Assembly (NCBI RefSeq): GCF_905171775.1
Contig: NC_053491.1
Span: forward strand, 404,016,838-404,080,837
Length of the DNA: 64,000 nt
Origin: Rana temporaria
Lineage: Eukaryota > Chordata > Amphibia > Anura > Ranidae
Direction: 5' to 3'
Both the position numbers and the translations under genes were made by a program. Below, one piece after another: positions 46,804-57,508 of this stretch (the stretch's first letter is position 1; every line of letters starts with the position of its first letter). The notes beneath the pieces were generated by a model, which was not told the origin of the DNA, ran no database searches, and saw only the letters and a list, made by a program, of their open reading frames with translations.

Positions 46804-47214
46804 ATAAGTGGACATATTTAAAATAAATTGTGCTTAGATATATATGTGTGCTGCCACGTTGGGCCTTTCCTGAAAATGCTAGTTTCTTGGTTTGGTTGCT
46901 AAAGCATTGGTTTGGGTTTAATTGGTTTCTCCAGATCTGGGGCTTTGAACCACCTACCCATGCTGAAGCATTCTCAACTCTTGAACATGGTAGTATGATC
47001 ATCTAAACGTCAACTAGGTTCCATATGAAGCCATGAGGACAATGTCACACTAGCAATTCTGTCGCTTGCAAGAAATCATCCGACAGATTTGAAAAGTCCA
47101 CTCATCTTCACCTATGGCATTGTTCCTTCACTGGCTGAACCAGTTGGGTGTTGCTTCCTTGCTTAGTTAGAAACAACGGGGTGTATAATTCAGTTTTTTT
47201 AAACTCTGCACTGA
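46804..47214. other. No gene recognised
   Basis: Single-copy looking. Confidence 0.35.
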
Positions 47215-47329
47215 CTGTCTTTGCCTGGGTTCCTGTTTAAATCCAATCCGGGGACAAAAGCGGCTTTGGTCCGGGGACAGTGTCCTCAGTCCAGGGACTT
47301 TCCCTGGGACGTCTGGTTCCCCTAGTGTA
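47215..47329 (-). mobile_element. hAT-like end fragment
   Basis: On the minus strand it reads TAGGGGAACCAGACGTCCC and continues with 'gggaaagtccctgg', a terminal layout similar to the TAGGGTG element at 45945. Only one end is seen. Confidence 0.45.
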
Positions 47330-47519
47330 AACATTTTACAGTTGGACAAAAAAAGAAACATATCTATAAAACACACATGTACACATACATGTGCACATGC
47401 ATACATAACATGCATATAAGTACACTGGGGACTAAAGGCAACCCACCCTAATAATCTATACATTCCAGTTATCTCTGCCACTCATAGGTCACAGATTATA
47501 TTTGTGGAATAATTTTAGT

Positions 47520-47838
47520 TTAAAGAAGAATTCCAGGTTTGGCTAAATTATAAATAGTTACATTGGTCCAGCTAAGTGTTGCCAACCGTCCGTATTTGTG
47601 TGAATGTGCCAGTAAAAACAGCCGAGAATGGTTCGGCTTGGAACTGCGCATGCGCAGTTTCGGAGCTTGCCGAGCCAAGCATATGCTGTATTTGTCCGGC
47701 GGGGGGCGGATTTCACAGAGGCTGTGCCGCGTGGCGCCGGGGCATTATCCAGGTATGGTATATATATATATTTACATTGGTCCAAGCTGGCCTAGTATTA
47801 CTATGTATAATTTAGCCATGTCTGAAATTTTTCTTTAA
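47520..47838. mobile_element. TTAAAGAAGAATTCC MITE, complete
   Basis: It begins TTAAAGAAGAATTCCAGG and ends 'gaaatttttctttaa', with paired inner blocks ('ggctaaattataaatag' and its inverse) and TTAA at both edges. A short TA run lies at 47758-47771. Confidence 0.75.
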
Positions 47839-47897
47839 TGTCAAAGTCAAAGGTTTGAATCACCTTATATTGACCGTATATATATATAATATATAAT

Positions 47898-48180
47898 AGG
47901 ATTTTTAAATAACAGCTTACCTGTAAAATAATTTTCTTTAAGTACACCACGGGACACAGAGCCCTAGTCATTACATAGTGGGTTGTATGGTCACCAGAGG
48001 AGATTGGACACTGGCACAACCTATGAGAACAAGTTACCCTCCATATAACCCCTCCCATACAGGAAGTACCTCAGTTGTGTAGCAAAGCAGTAAGTATCCC
48101 TTAGAAAGGGGGGGGGGACCTCTGTGTCCCGTGGTGTACTCAAAGAACAGGATTTTACAGGTAAGCTGTTATTTAAAAAT
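47898..48180. repeat. Foldback repeat with splice-donor-like arms
   Basis: Left arm 47898-47965 ('atttttaaataacagcttacctgtaaaa...gtacaccacgggacacagag') recurs inverted at 48119-48180. A third, direct block 'gtacaccacgggacacagagccctagtcatta' follows at 48198-48230. The CAGGTAAGC word of a 5' splice site is therefore present on both strands. Confidence 0.7.
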
Positions 48181-48230
48181 ACTACTTTCTTCATCGTACA
48201 CCACGGGACACAGAGCCCTAGTCATTATGA

Positions 48231-48615
48231 ATATATGAAGGGTGGGAGTCATAGGTTCCTAACTCACCTTGTCCCCGCCGCAGGTTCTCTGCCAATCTTC
48301 AACCATCTCGGCGGGGTTTGTGTGCCAACCTTCAGGAGTATGGGTTCCTACTTAAAGGAGACCTTCTCCCTGGGCCTTGTAAAAGACTCTTACCAGGACT
48401 TTTAGCGTATAGAGCGAAAGTGCTGGACCCCAGAGCCCAGTCCTCCGGAGAGAGACATTACAGGCGACACCTCGTCCATGAGGTCCGGATACCATCCAGT
48501 TTTGGCATAATATAATTAAGCGTCTTAGATGGACCCACAGTGTAGCTCTCTACCCTCATAGGGCTTCTTATGCAGAGCTTTCTTCAGCACATTTTCCTTG
48601 CATCCAACACCTTAG
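48231..48615. other. Dispersed-repeat continuation, no gene
   Basis: Continues the repeat that starts at 47898. The open frame at 48318-48515 has no domain. No second terminal repeat was found. Confidence 0.35.
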
Positions 48616-48929
48616 ACACTGGTAAAAAAAACTTTATATGGTACACCTTACTAGTACCGGATTGAACCCCCTTTTGCCTTCAGAACTGCCTTGATTATTT
48701 GTGGCATAGGTTCAATAAGGTGTTGGAAACATTCCTTTGAGATTTTTGTTAATGACATGATAGCATCACGCAGTTGCTGCTGATTTGTTGGCTGCTGATC
48801 CATGCTTTCATGTTGTTTATGCCAAATTCTGACCCTACCATCTGAATGTCTCAGCTGAAATCGAGATTTATTAGACCAGGCAATGCTTTTCCAATCTTCC
48901 AATTTTGGTAAGCCTCTGCAAATTGTAGC

Positions 48930-49178
48930 CTCAGGCCTCGTATACATGACCGAGTTTCTCGGCAAAAACCATCAAGCAACATGCTGGGATTTTTTTTTTG
49001 CCGAGGAAACCGGTCGTGTGTACATTTTTCGACGAGGAAACTGTCGAGGATCCCGTTGAGCCAATGGGAATGGAGAAACTTGCCTTGTCGAGTTCCTCGA
49101 CAGCCTCACAAGGAACTCGACGAGCAAAACGATGTGTTTCGCCCGTCGAGTTCCTCGGTCGTGTGTATGAGGCTTCAG
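48930..49178. mobile_element. CGTACACACGA MITE, CTCGACGAG-arm family, short form
   Basis: The element is 48935-49173. It begins GCCTCGTATACATGACCGAG and ends GTCGTGTGTATGAGGC, with flanks CTCAG and TTCAG (four of five match). It is nested in the Tc1-like relic. Confidence 0.8.
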
Positions 49179-49265
49179 TTTTCTGTTCTTAGCTGACAGG
49201 AGTGGCACCCGTGTGGTCTTCTGCTGCTGTAGCCCATCTGCTTCAAGGTTTGATGTGTTGTGCAT

Positions 49266-49571
49266 TCAGAGATGGTATTCTGCACACCTTGGTTGTAACA
49301 CGCGTTTTTTTTGAGTTACTGTTGCCTTATTATCATCTTGAGCCAATCTGCCTATTCTCCTCTGACCTCTGACATCAACAAAGCATTTTTGTTCACACAA
49401 CTTCCGCTCGCTGGATATTTTCTCTTTTTTGGACCATTCTCTGTAAACACTAGAGATAGTTGTGCATGAAAATCTCTGTAGATCAGCATTTTTGGAAATA
49501 CCCAATACAGCCCGTCTGGCACCAACAACCATGCCACGTTCAAAGTCACATAAATCCCCTTTCGTCCCCAT
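49266..49571 (-). pseudogene. Tc1-type transposase, N-terminal DNA-binding part
   Basis: The 101-residue frame begins MGTKGDLCDFERGMVVGARR and continues through a helix-turn-helix (ISKNADLQRFSCTTISSVYREW) and a second basic segment (RGQRRIGRLAQDD). That is the paired-like bipartite domain with which Tc1 transposases bind their terminal repeats. The full protein would be about 340 residues with a DDE catalytic domain that cuts and joins DNA at TA sites. Here the frame fades after about residue 100, and the catalytic domain is deleted from the element, so it cannot transpose itself. The ATG is where the family's start normally lies, and the position next to the right terminal repeat agrees. Confidence 0.8.
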
Positions 49572-49722
49572 TTTGATGCTCGGTTTTTGACTTCAGCAAG
49601 TTGTCTTCACCACATCTAGATGCCTAAATGCAAGGAGTTGCTGCTATGTGATTGGCTAATTAGCAATTTGTGTTACCAAGCCATTGAACAGGTGCACCTA
49701 ATAAAGTGTCCGGTGAGTGTAT

Positions 49723-50386
49723 ATATACAGTATATATTATTTATATACAGTAATAATGAGCACTTCCAACTTATAAGCACTTGATTTTTCCCTTTTGCAG
49801 TATAGAAGACATGTAAGCAGTTCCAAATATCAGCAGCCATGCCTTCTTTTATCTACGAAGCCTTCCATCCCTACTCCTGATATAAAGTGCCCTTTGTTCA
49901 CATTTACTTCCATTTGTATAGTCACTCCCATTTTGGGCAAAACCCCATGAGGACTGACAATCAGCGCCAATCTGCCAAAGCAGGAAACCCTTGGCAAACG
50001 TATATTATTCTGATGACCGTTGACTGGCACAGTAGTATGGGATGTTGCCTAGTAACTAGTGACACCTTTATATCTGTGTTCACTAAAGACAGTGTGCTAA
50101 CGAGCAGAGAAAAAGGAGATGCAGAGCCCTAGCATTATCTCATTAATTCTACTGTGGGTTAAAACTGTATGTCATGTCTACATTCACCCAACGCTGATAT
50201 ATTAAGACAGTTTTATATCATTTATACAGTTCCAGCATATTCAACAATGTTTTACTCAACACATAGGCCATTAACATTAGCGTCCCTACCACAGTCAAAC
50301 AATCACAAACACACTATATTTAATTAGGAAGCTGAAAAACTTCATATTATCGTTGTGCTCGTTTCGTGGGAAATCATAAAAAACAG
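49723..50386. other. No gene recognised
   Basis: AT-rich, single-copy looking. Confidence 0.35.
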
Positions 50387-50549
50387 GGGGTCTCCAAACT
50401 TTCTAAACAGACAGTTTACTGTCCTTCAGACTTTAGGTGGACTCGACAGTGGCCAGTAGTAGTAGATGTTGCCTCTGGCTTGGTGGTGAGTGGGAATAAA
50501 ACATTTACATAGCACTTCTATGGTTAGGAAGAGAAGGAATATTTCCCCA

Positions 50550-51345
50550 TCATTATGTCAGTGAGAGGAATAGTGCCTCACCACTGGTGTCAGTGGGTGA
50601 AATAGTGTCTATCACTGGTGTTGGTGGGAGGAATAGTGTCCCATCACTGGTTTCAGTGGGAGGAATAGTGTCCCATCACTGGTGTCAGTGCAGGAAATAG
50701 TGCCCCTTCACTGGTGTCAGTGGGATGAATAGTGCCCCATCACTGGTGTCAGTAGGAGGAAGAGTGTCTCATCACTGGCGTCAGTAGGGGGAATAGTGCC
50801 TCATCACTGGTATCAGTGGAGGGAATAGTGCCCCATCACTGGTGTCAGTAGGAGGAAGAGAGTCTCATCACTGGTGTCAGTAGGGGGAATAGTGCCTCAT
50901 CACTGGTGTCAGTGGAGGGAATAATGCCCCATCACTGGTGTCAGTGCAAGAAATAGTGCCCCATCACTGGCGTTAGTGGGATGAATAGTGCCCCATCACT
51001 GGTGTCAGTAGGAGGAAGAGTGTCTCATCACTGGTGTCAGTAGGAGGAAGAGTGTCTCATCATTGGTGTCAGTAAGAGGAATAGTGCCTCATCACTGGTG
51101 TCAGTGGAGGGAATAGTGCCCCATCACTGGTGTCAGTGCAAGAAATAGTGCCCCATCACTGGTGTCAGTGGGATGAATAGTGACCCATCACTGGTGTCAG
51201 TGGGATGAATAGTGCTCCATCAGTGGTGTCAGTAGGAGGATTAGTGCCTCATCAATGGTGTCAGTGGAAGGAATAGTGCCCCAACATTGATGTCAGTGGG
51301 AGAAATAATACCCTGTTTTTGATGTCAGTGAAATAAATCGTGCCT
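50550..51345. repeat. 32-bp minisatellite, about 25 units
   Basis: The unit contains GTGTCAGTGGGAGGAATAGT and CCCATCACTG. Variant units (caagaaatag, ggatgaatag, aggaagagtgtctc) recur in the same order, suggesting block duplication. Confidence 0.9.
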
Positions 51346-51352
51346 CATCATT

Positions 51353-51620
51353 TCAGCTACTAACCTCCCAAACCATGGTGATGGTACCATATGCCGGACA
51401 GTATTTTCATCGTTCATGATCTGTACATTGTATATTTATGTGATTTTTTTATATATATTTTTGTATGTGTAATTTTGTAATAAATTGATATATTTTTTAT
51501 ATATTTTGAATCTTTTTTGCGTGTTGCCTACACAGTCCCACTTTATGAGGTATATCCGAATATTTTCAAGTATTATGGGATGATGGCAACCACATGCTGT
51601 CATATATGAGTTGTTTTTTT
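51353..51620. mobile_element. Probable insertion in the minisatellite
   Basis: An unrelated AT-rich stretch bounded by TCATCATT on the left and, after a T-run, by CATCATT on the right. It may be a LINE or SINE end. I do not recognise the family. Confidence 0.35.
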
Positions 51621-51670
51621 TTCATCATTGGTGTCAATAGAAGGAATAGTGACCCATCATTGGTGTCAGT

Positions 51671-52078
51671 GTTGTTAGAAGAACTTTTTTTTTATCATTC
51701 CAAGTTTATTGTAACAAACAAAAGCAGTACAGAGTAAGTCAGATAGCAGTACCGCTGCTCGCAGAGCAGTATTAGGATATGGGCATGATATAGTAAGCCA
51801 TAAAACACGTAGAGAAAAAAAAAAGGAGTAAAGAAAAAACAGAAACACAGTAAATATGACCTATATAAATTGGCCGGAAATTCCAGACTAAACCTTGTTT
51901 GTTAAGTACCAAGGTTGCCTAGGGGCGAGAGCCACTAACTTTGGGTACTTCGGAGCAGTAGGCCCCGGACCTTATCCTTCCATAGACATAGTACCTCAGA
52001 ATAACACGTACCTATGGTGGTCATAGCAAACTATTTCCAACAAGCAGCCGCTGCTATACGCAGTTGTTAGAAGAACTT
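51671..52078 (-). mobile_element. Short 5'-truncated LINE insertion with 16-bp TSD
   Basis: Exact duplications GTTGTTAGAAGAACTT lie at 51671-51686 and 52063-52078. The insert (51687-52062) starts with a T-run and, on the minus strand, has AATAAA shortly before the poly-A. This fits a 3' end of an L1-type LINE inserted by target-primed reverse transcription into the minisatellite. Confidence 0.75.
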
Positions 52079-52384
52079 ATGCTCCATCATTGGTGTCAGT
52101 GGTTGGAATAACACCCCAATTTTGGTGTCAGAAGGAGAAATAGTGCCTCATAGCAAAGAGCTGCGTCCGGACAACGGGCCGCAGTTTGGGGACCACGGCG
52201 GTAAAACATGAGGAAAACATACAAACTTCACGCAGAAAGTCTCTTTGGTGGGAACTGAATTTTGGGCTCAGAGACATTGGAAAAGAGAGCTACATACTTA
52301 GCCATCATACATTGTAAGCAAATATGTGAGTTTCTTCCTGAAAGAAGAGGTCTCCCTTAAATTCATAATTAAATGTTCTGTTCA

Positions 52385-52770
52385 TCATGTGGTACTTTGT
52401 CTCATCTTCCTACATGCTGTCTAAGGCTAGCTGTGAGGTTGGACGGGACACTCCTGCCTCCACAGCTGTCCAACAACACAGCTAGCAAAGAGACTGCTGC
52501 CTTGACAGATAGCACTTTTCTCCATCTCCAAGCACTTGTCAGACACGTTTCTTATGAAGAATGCCAAAGTAGGAGGGCTTGTCACCTAAAATGCTCCAGA
52601 CATGTGGGTAAGTGCTTCCAGATTTTAGAAAAGTGCTGTCTGTCAAAGCAGCTATCTCCTTGCTAGCTGCGTTGTTGGGTGACCAGAGAGAAAGAGGAAA
52701 GACACCATATCTGACCTCACAGCAAACCTTAGACAGCACATAGGAGGATGGGACAAAATACAACATGTAC
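52385..52770. repeat. Foldback element, arms about 80% alike
   Basis: Left-arm blocks 'cttcctacatgctgtctaagg', 'ccaacaacacagctagcaaag' and 'gacagatagcacttttct' reappear inverted in the right half. The centre contains GACACGTTTC and a 'ggagggcttgtc' word. The layout is like the palindromes at 38818 and 43024, so a Penelope pLTR origin is possible. Confidence 0.6.
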
Positions 52771-53000
52771 CTTGTTCTTCGGGGAACAGAAAAATGGAAG
52801 TGTGGCATAAACACTGATGGCACTGATATATAATCTACACCTCAGACCGTATGTGTTAGCTTGTGGAAAAAAATAGTCTGAGTTGCTTGTAGCAACTAGA
52901 TAGATACTTTCATTCTCGAATCTATTCAAGCTACACTATATTGCCAAATGCATTGGGACACCTGCCTTTACACGCACATGAACTTTAATGGCATCCAAGG

Positions 53001-53606
53001 CTAAAGCCTCATACACACGACCGAGAAACTCGACAGAATCCATCAAGAAACTTGGTGGCAGAGCTTTTTTGCCGAGGAAAACGGTTGTGTGTATGTCTTT
53101 CATCGAGGAAACTGTCGAGGAACTCGACGAGGAAAAAAGAGAGCACGTTCTCTTTTTCCTCGACGGGAGTCTCAATTTCCTCGTCGTGTTCCTCGCTGGG
53201 CTGGTTTTCGACGAGAAACTCGAGCGTGTGTATGCTAAGAAACCCACGCATGCTCAGAATAAAGTATGAGACGGGAGTAAAAGTAGCATTTGTAATGGAG
53301 ATAACACATTTTTCACGCTGTAACAGACTGAAAAGTGCAAATCATCTCCGACCAAACTTTTACTTAACACGCAGTATCATGAGATTAGCAAAAGCAGCCC
53401 CAAGGGTTGTGCCAGTGGAATCGAACTTCCCCTGCCATTGTATGTGTTGTACGTCACCGCGTTTGAGAAAGAGGAGATTTTGTCTTAATAGTGTGTACGC
53501 AAAGCAAGCTTGTCGAGTTCCTCGACAAGCCTAACAAGGAACTTTTTTCGAGGAAAACGATGTGTCTTTTCCAACGAGTTCCTCGGTCGTGTGTACGAGG
53601 CCTTAG
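53001..53606. mobile_element. CGTACACACGA MITE, CTCGACGAG-arm family, long form
   Basis: The element is 53006-53601. It begins GCCTCATACACACGACCGAG and ends GTCGTGTGTACGAGGC. It contains the shared core at about 53263-53470, inverted relative to the 29216 copy. Flanks CTAAA and CTTAG match only in part. It is nested in the Tc1-like foldback. Confidence 0.78.
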
Positions 53607-54120
53607 TCTGTAGGGTTCAAAATTGAGTTGGCCCACCTTTGCAGCTATAACAGCTTCAACTCTTCTTGGAAAGCTGTCCACAAGGTTTAGGAGTGTGTCT
53701 ATGGGAATGTTTAACCATTTTTCCAGAGCGCATTTGTGAGGTCAGGCACCGATGTGGATGAGAAGACCTGGTTTGCAGTCTCCGCTCTAATTCATCCCAA
53801 CGGTGTTCTATCGTGTTGAGGTCTTTGTGCAGACCAGTCAAGTTCCTCAATCCCAAACTCGCTCATCCATGTCTTTATGGATCTTGCTTTGTTCACTGGT
53901 GCGCAGTCATGTTGGAACAGAAAGGGACCATCCACAAACTGTTCCCACAAAGTTGGGTAGCGTGAAAATATCCAAAATGTCTTGGTATTCTGACGTTTTA
54001 AGAGTTTCCTTCACTGGAAATAAGGGGCCAAGCCCAACTCCTAAAAAACAACACCACACCATAATCCCCCCTCCACCAAATTATTTGGAGGGGTGGTCCA
54101 ATACTTTCCACAATATAATG
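53607..54120 (-). pseudogene. Tc1-like transposase, decayed catalytic part
   Basis: On the minus strand a frame starts MVWCCFLGVGLGPLFPVK, the usual beginning of the segment before the second catalytic aspartate of Tc1-like transposases. It continues through FQHDCAPV (the aspartate) after a frameshift, and then the NTIEHRWDELERRL stretch (glutamate) in yet another frame. Several frameshifts and stops separate the pieces. The N-terminal DNA-binding half is absent. The plus-strand copy at 54121-54420 covers only the end of the same protein. Neither can be functional. Confidence 0.7.
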
Positions 54121-54452
54121 TAGATGAGTGAGTTTGGGGTGAAGGAACTTGACTAGCTGGCCTTAACCTGATAGAACACCTTTAGAATAAATTAAAGCGG
54201 AGACTGTGAGCCAGGCCTTCTTATCCAACATCAGTGTCTGACCTCACAAATGTGCTTCTGGAAGAATGGCCAAACATTCCCATAGACACACTCCTAAACC
54301 TTGTGGACATCCTTCCCAGAAGACTTAAAGCTGTTATAGCTGCAAAGGGTGGGCCAACTCAATATTGAACCCTACGGACTAAGACTGGGATGCCCTTAAA
54401 GGTCATGTGCGTGTAAAAGCAGGCGTCCCAATACTTTTGGCAATATAGTGCA

Positions 54453-54933
54453 TGTGATCTGATTGGTAGCTAAAGGTAACATATACTTCTTTACAATTCC
54501 ATTATTCATACCTCTCAGTGGACAATGATCTGTACCATTTATTCTTCATTAAAAATCACAAGCGTGCTTTTCTGGTTTGTCACCTGACCTTTCAGACTCC
54601 GGGATTCTCTTTTATTATGCATTCATAATAAGTGACCAGGGTCATGCTGTACTGTTTAGTGGAATTGCTATCAGGTGACTGCCACTAAACTCCCCACAGT
54701 GGAGCCCTTTCTTTAATACTGTATTTTAATAGTCATACTAATCTCCATGTGACCTTCAGTCCCACCGCTTTGTCCTGGCCCCTTTCATTTCCCAGTAGGA
54801 TCCTAGTCAGTGAGGTTCTACTATAGAATCCCAGGCTGGAGATTAACAACCAAAAGCTGCTTTTTCCTTTTGTTATCCACTAGAAAAAGTATTATTAAAT
54901 AATGTCTGAAGGAAAAATGTAATACTATGTATA
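54453..54933. other. No gene recognised
   Basis: Single-copy looking. Confidence 0.35.
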
Positions 54934-55352
54934 ATGCCCTGTACACGCGATCGGTTCATCCGATGAAAACGGGACGATGGATATTTTCATTAGATATCCG
55001 ATGAAGCTGACTTTCATCAGTCTTGCCTACACACCATCAGTTAAAAAAACGATCGTGTCAGAACGCGGTGACGTAAAACACAACGACGTGCTGAGAAAAA
55101 TATAGTTTAATGCTTCCAAGCATGCGTCGACTTGATTCTGAGCATGCGTGGATTTCTAACCGATTGGACGTGCCCACAGACGATCGTTTTTTTTCTATCG
55201 TTTTTTTAACCATCAGATCATTTTAAAACAAGTTCCTAGTTTTTTCACCGATGGATAAAAAACCGATGGGGCCCACACACGATCGGTTCGTCTGATGAAA
55301 AAGGTCCATCAGACCGTTTTCATCAGACAAACCGATCGTGTGTATGCGGCAT
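54934..55352. mobile_element. GTACACGCGA MITE, ATCGGTT/GATGAAAA-arm family
   Basis: It begins ATGCCCTGTACACGCGATCGG and ends CCGATCGTGTGTATGCGGCAT. The arms repeat CCGATGAAAA and CATCAG words. The middle has GAACGCGGTGACGTA and TTGATTCTGAGCATGCGTGG, pieces also seen in the 13642 element. Confidence 0.75.
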
Positions 55353-55440
55353 TAGGTTTAGTAATAAAATAACGTGTATAGGGTCCATGCAAAAGGCTTG
55401 GTGCAGCAGTTTGATTTTTAAAACGTGTGTGGTCTTCAGA

Positions 55441-55978
55441 TTGCAACAATGTGTACCCAGATAGTACTGTGCAATGTGTACCCAGATAGTATTGTGCAAT
55501 GTGTACCCAGATAGTATTGTGCAATGTGTACCCAGATAGTTCTATGCAATGTGTACCCAGATAGTACTGTGCAATGTGTGTCCAGATAGTACTGTGCAAT
55601 GTGTACCCAGATAGTATTGTGCAATGTGTACCCAGATAGTTCTATGCAATGTGTACCCAGATAGTACTGTGCAATGTGTGTCCAGATAGTACTGTGCAAT
55701 GTGTACCCAGATAGTTCTGTGCAATGTGTACCCAGATAGTATTGTGCAATGTGTACCCAGATAGTACTGTGCAATGTGTACCCAGATAGTACTGTGCAAT
55801 GTGTACCCAGATAGTATTGTGCAATGTGTACCCAGATAGTACTGTGCAATGTGTACCCAGATAGTTCTATGCAATGTGTACCCAGATAGTTCTATGCAAT
55901 GTGTACCCAGATAGTACTGTGCAATGTGTACCCAGATAGTACTTTGCAATGTGTACCCAGATAGTACTGTGCAATGTA
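55441..55978. repeat. 25-bp minisatellite, about 21 units
   Basis: The unit is CAATGTGTACCCAGATAGTA plus CTGTG. Variants (tctat, attgt, gtgtgtcc) recur. The gtgtgtcc variant is at 55581 and 55681, a four-unit spacing. Confidence 0.95.
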
Positions 55979-56640
55979 TTGTGGTGTCAGTACATAGCAG
56001 TGTATTTATTGGGGTGTCAGTACATAGCAGTGTATGTATTGCGGTGTCAGTACATAGCAGTGTATGTATTGCAGTGTCAGTACATAGCAGTGTATGTATT
56101 GCAGTGTCAGTACATAGCAGTGTATGTATTGGGGTGTCAGTACATAGCAGTGTATGTATTGCGGTGTCAGTACATAGCAGTGTATGTATTGGGGTGTCAG
56201 TACATAGCAGTGTATGTATTGCGGTGTCAGTACATAGCAGTGTATGTATTGGGGTGTCAGTACATAGCAGTGTATGTATTGGGGTGTCAGTACATAGCAG
56301 TGTATGTATTGCGGTGTCAGTACATAGCAGTGTATGTATTGGGGTGTCAGTACATAGCAGTGTATATATTCGGATGTCAGTACATAGCAGTGTATGTATT
56401 GGGGTGTCAGTACATAGCAGTGTATATATTCGGATGTCAGTACATAGCAGTGTATGTATTGGGGTGTCAGTACATAGCAGTGTATGTATTGAGGTGTCAG
56501 TACATAGCAGTGTATGTATTGGGGTGTCAGTACATAGCAGTGTATGTATTCCGTTGTCAGTACATAGCAGTGTATGTATTGGGGTGTCAGTACATAGCAG
56601 TGTATGTATTGGGGTGTCAGTACATAGCAGTATATGTATC
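55979..56640. repeat. 30-bp minisatellite, 22 units
   Basis: The unit is GGTGTCAGTACATAGCAGTG plus TATGTATTGG, with exactly two units per 60 bases throughout. Long open frames on both strands result from the 30-bp period. Confidence 0.95.
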
Positions 56641-56655
56641 CAGGCATGGGCACAT

Positions 56656-57396
56656 TTTATTTTTCTATTCTCTATCAGTAATTTGTAGTCACCGTCGGAT
56701 CGGGGACATCGGTGTAACGATCCCATTCTGTGAGTACAAATACACTGAGGATGGCAGAGATCCTCGTGTTGATAATAAGACATTGCACGCTTGTATTGGT
56801 GTATTCGGTGAACATTCCATAGGACGGTGTGATTATTTCTGCAGAGAACCATTTAGATGTATTAGAAGATGTCATAGAAGATGATAGGTGTTCTCTATAG
56901 ACACCATTGTGTGCCCAGATTTCCCCAGAGTCCTAACATGGCTTAAATGTTCCTCTCCTGAACTCAGCACATCCCGACGTTCCTTGATATTACGGTCATG
57001 TCCTACGTCTTCTCAGCTCGGTGACCTCTGAGGGTGAATACGCCACCTTCCGTTACATTGTTCCAGGCTGACACAAAGCTATGGATTTCTTTGTCTCCGT
57101 AGTCCACACTAAGCCAGCCTAACCCTGATCCCTGCATCCAGTATAGAAACATGTCTGTATCTCTATATGGATAAAGGAGAGCTGAATGTGCGCCCTCTAG
57201 CGTTGTACGGGGAACACTTCCAGTAAATTCATGGAACGCAGTTGAAAATTTAATAGAAACCATTGCAGTATAAAGAGCCAACCTGTCATCAGATACATTA
57301 TATAGACAATACTTATACATGGAAATATTCTTGTGTTCCTTATTACCAATCAATGCAGTGATCAGACGGTGAAGATGATTTGGTGACACAAACACT
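56656..57396 (-). CDS. Possible 3' end of an unidentified host gene (two exons)
   Basis: On the minus strand a frame of about 130 codons (57396 down to 57003) starts right after a 3' splice site (tttattcttaaacag). It contains stretches such as YWMQGSGLGWLSVDYG and SFVSAWNNVTEGGVF. A second frame starts after another good 3' splice site (ggttctctgcag, at about 56857), reads IITPSYGMFTEYTNTSVQCL and ends at a TGA at about 56683, with AATAAA 20-odd bases further on (56661-56656). If the first exon ends at AGAG/GTCACC (near 57024), the frame continues (both introns phase 1). That donor is weak. I do not recognise the protein. The upstream exons would lie above 57.4 kb and were not found. It could be a pseudogene piece. 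Confidence 0.35.
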
Positions 57397-57508
57397 GTTT
57401 AAGAATAAATTTGACACAAAGTAAAACACCTGTGTGAGAAGACTGTGATGGAAGAAGTTATGTAGTTCCAAACTCACGTACACCATCTTAGTCCTAGGGC
57501 AGTATTAT

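Larger units (their letters stand above)
48616..49722 (-). mobile_element. Tc1-like transposon, catalytic part deleted
   Basis: The right end reads, inverted, TACACTCACCGGACACTTTATTAGG. The left end near 48616 is a decayed copy ('ctttatatggtacacctt'). On the minus strand it encodes the DNA-binding half of a Tc1-type transposase (49266-49571). After the nested MITE it continues with decayed remnants that jump directly to the C-terminal region near 48660-48790, so the DDE domain is missing. Confidence 0.8.
50387..52205. mobile_element. hAT-like element filled by a 32-bp minisatellite
   Basis: It begins near CAGGGGGTCTCCAAACTTTC and ends with the inverted GCAGTTTGGGGACCACGGCG. The interior has GTGTCAGTGGGAGGAATAGTGCCCCATCACTG-like units from about 50550 to 51345, with a few more at 51620-51670 and 52079-52150. 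The array is interrupted by two probable LINE insertions. No exact target duplication was found. Confidence 0.6.
52932..54452. mobile_element. Tc1-like transposon rearranged into a foldback
   Basis: The left end CACTATATTGCC (52934) and the right end GGCAATATAGTG (54450) are inverted. Inside, the C-terminal part of a Tc1-like transposase is present twice in opposite orientation: minus strand at about 53602-54120, plus strand at about 54121-54420. The 'cattcccatagacacactcctaaaccttgtgga' block is visible in both. A long-form MITE is nested at 53006-53601. Confidence 0.75.

Noticed and set aside
55542..56884. Frames of 436, 311, 254 and 215 codons on both strands
   Set aside because: All are translations of the 25- and 30-bp arrays.
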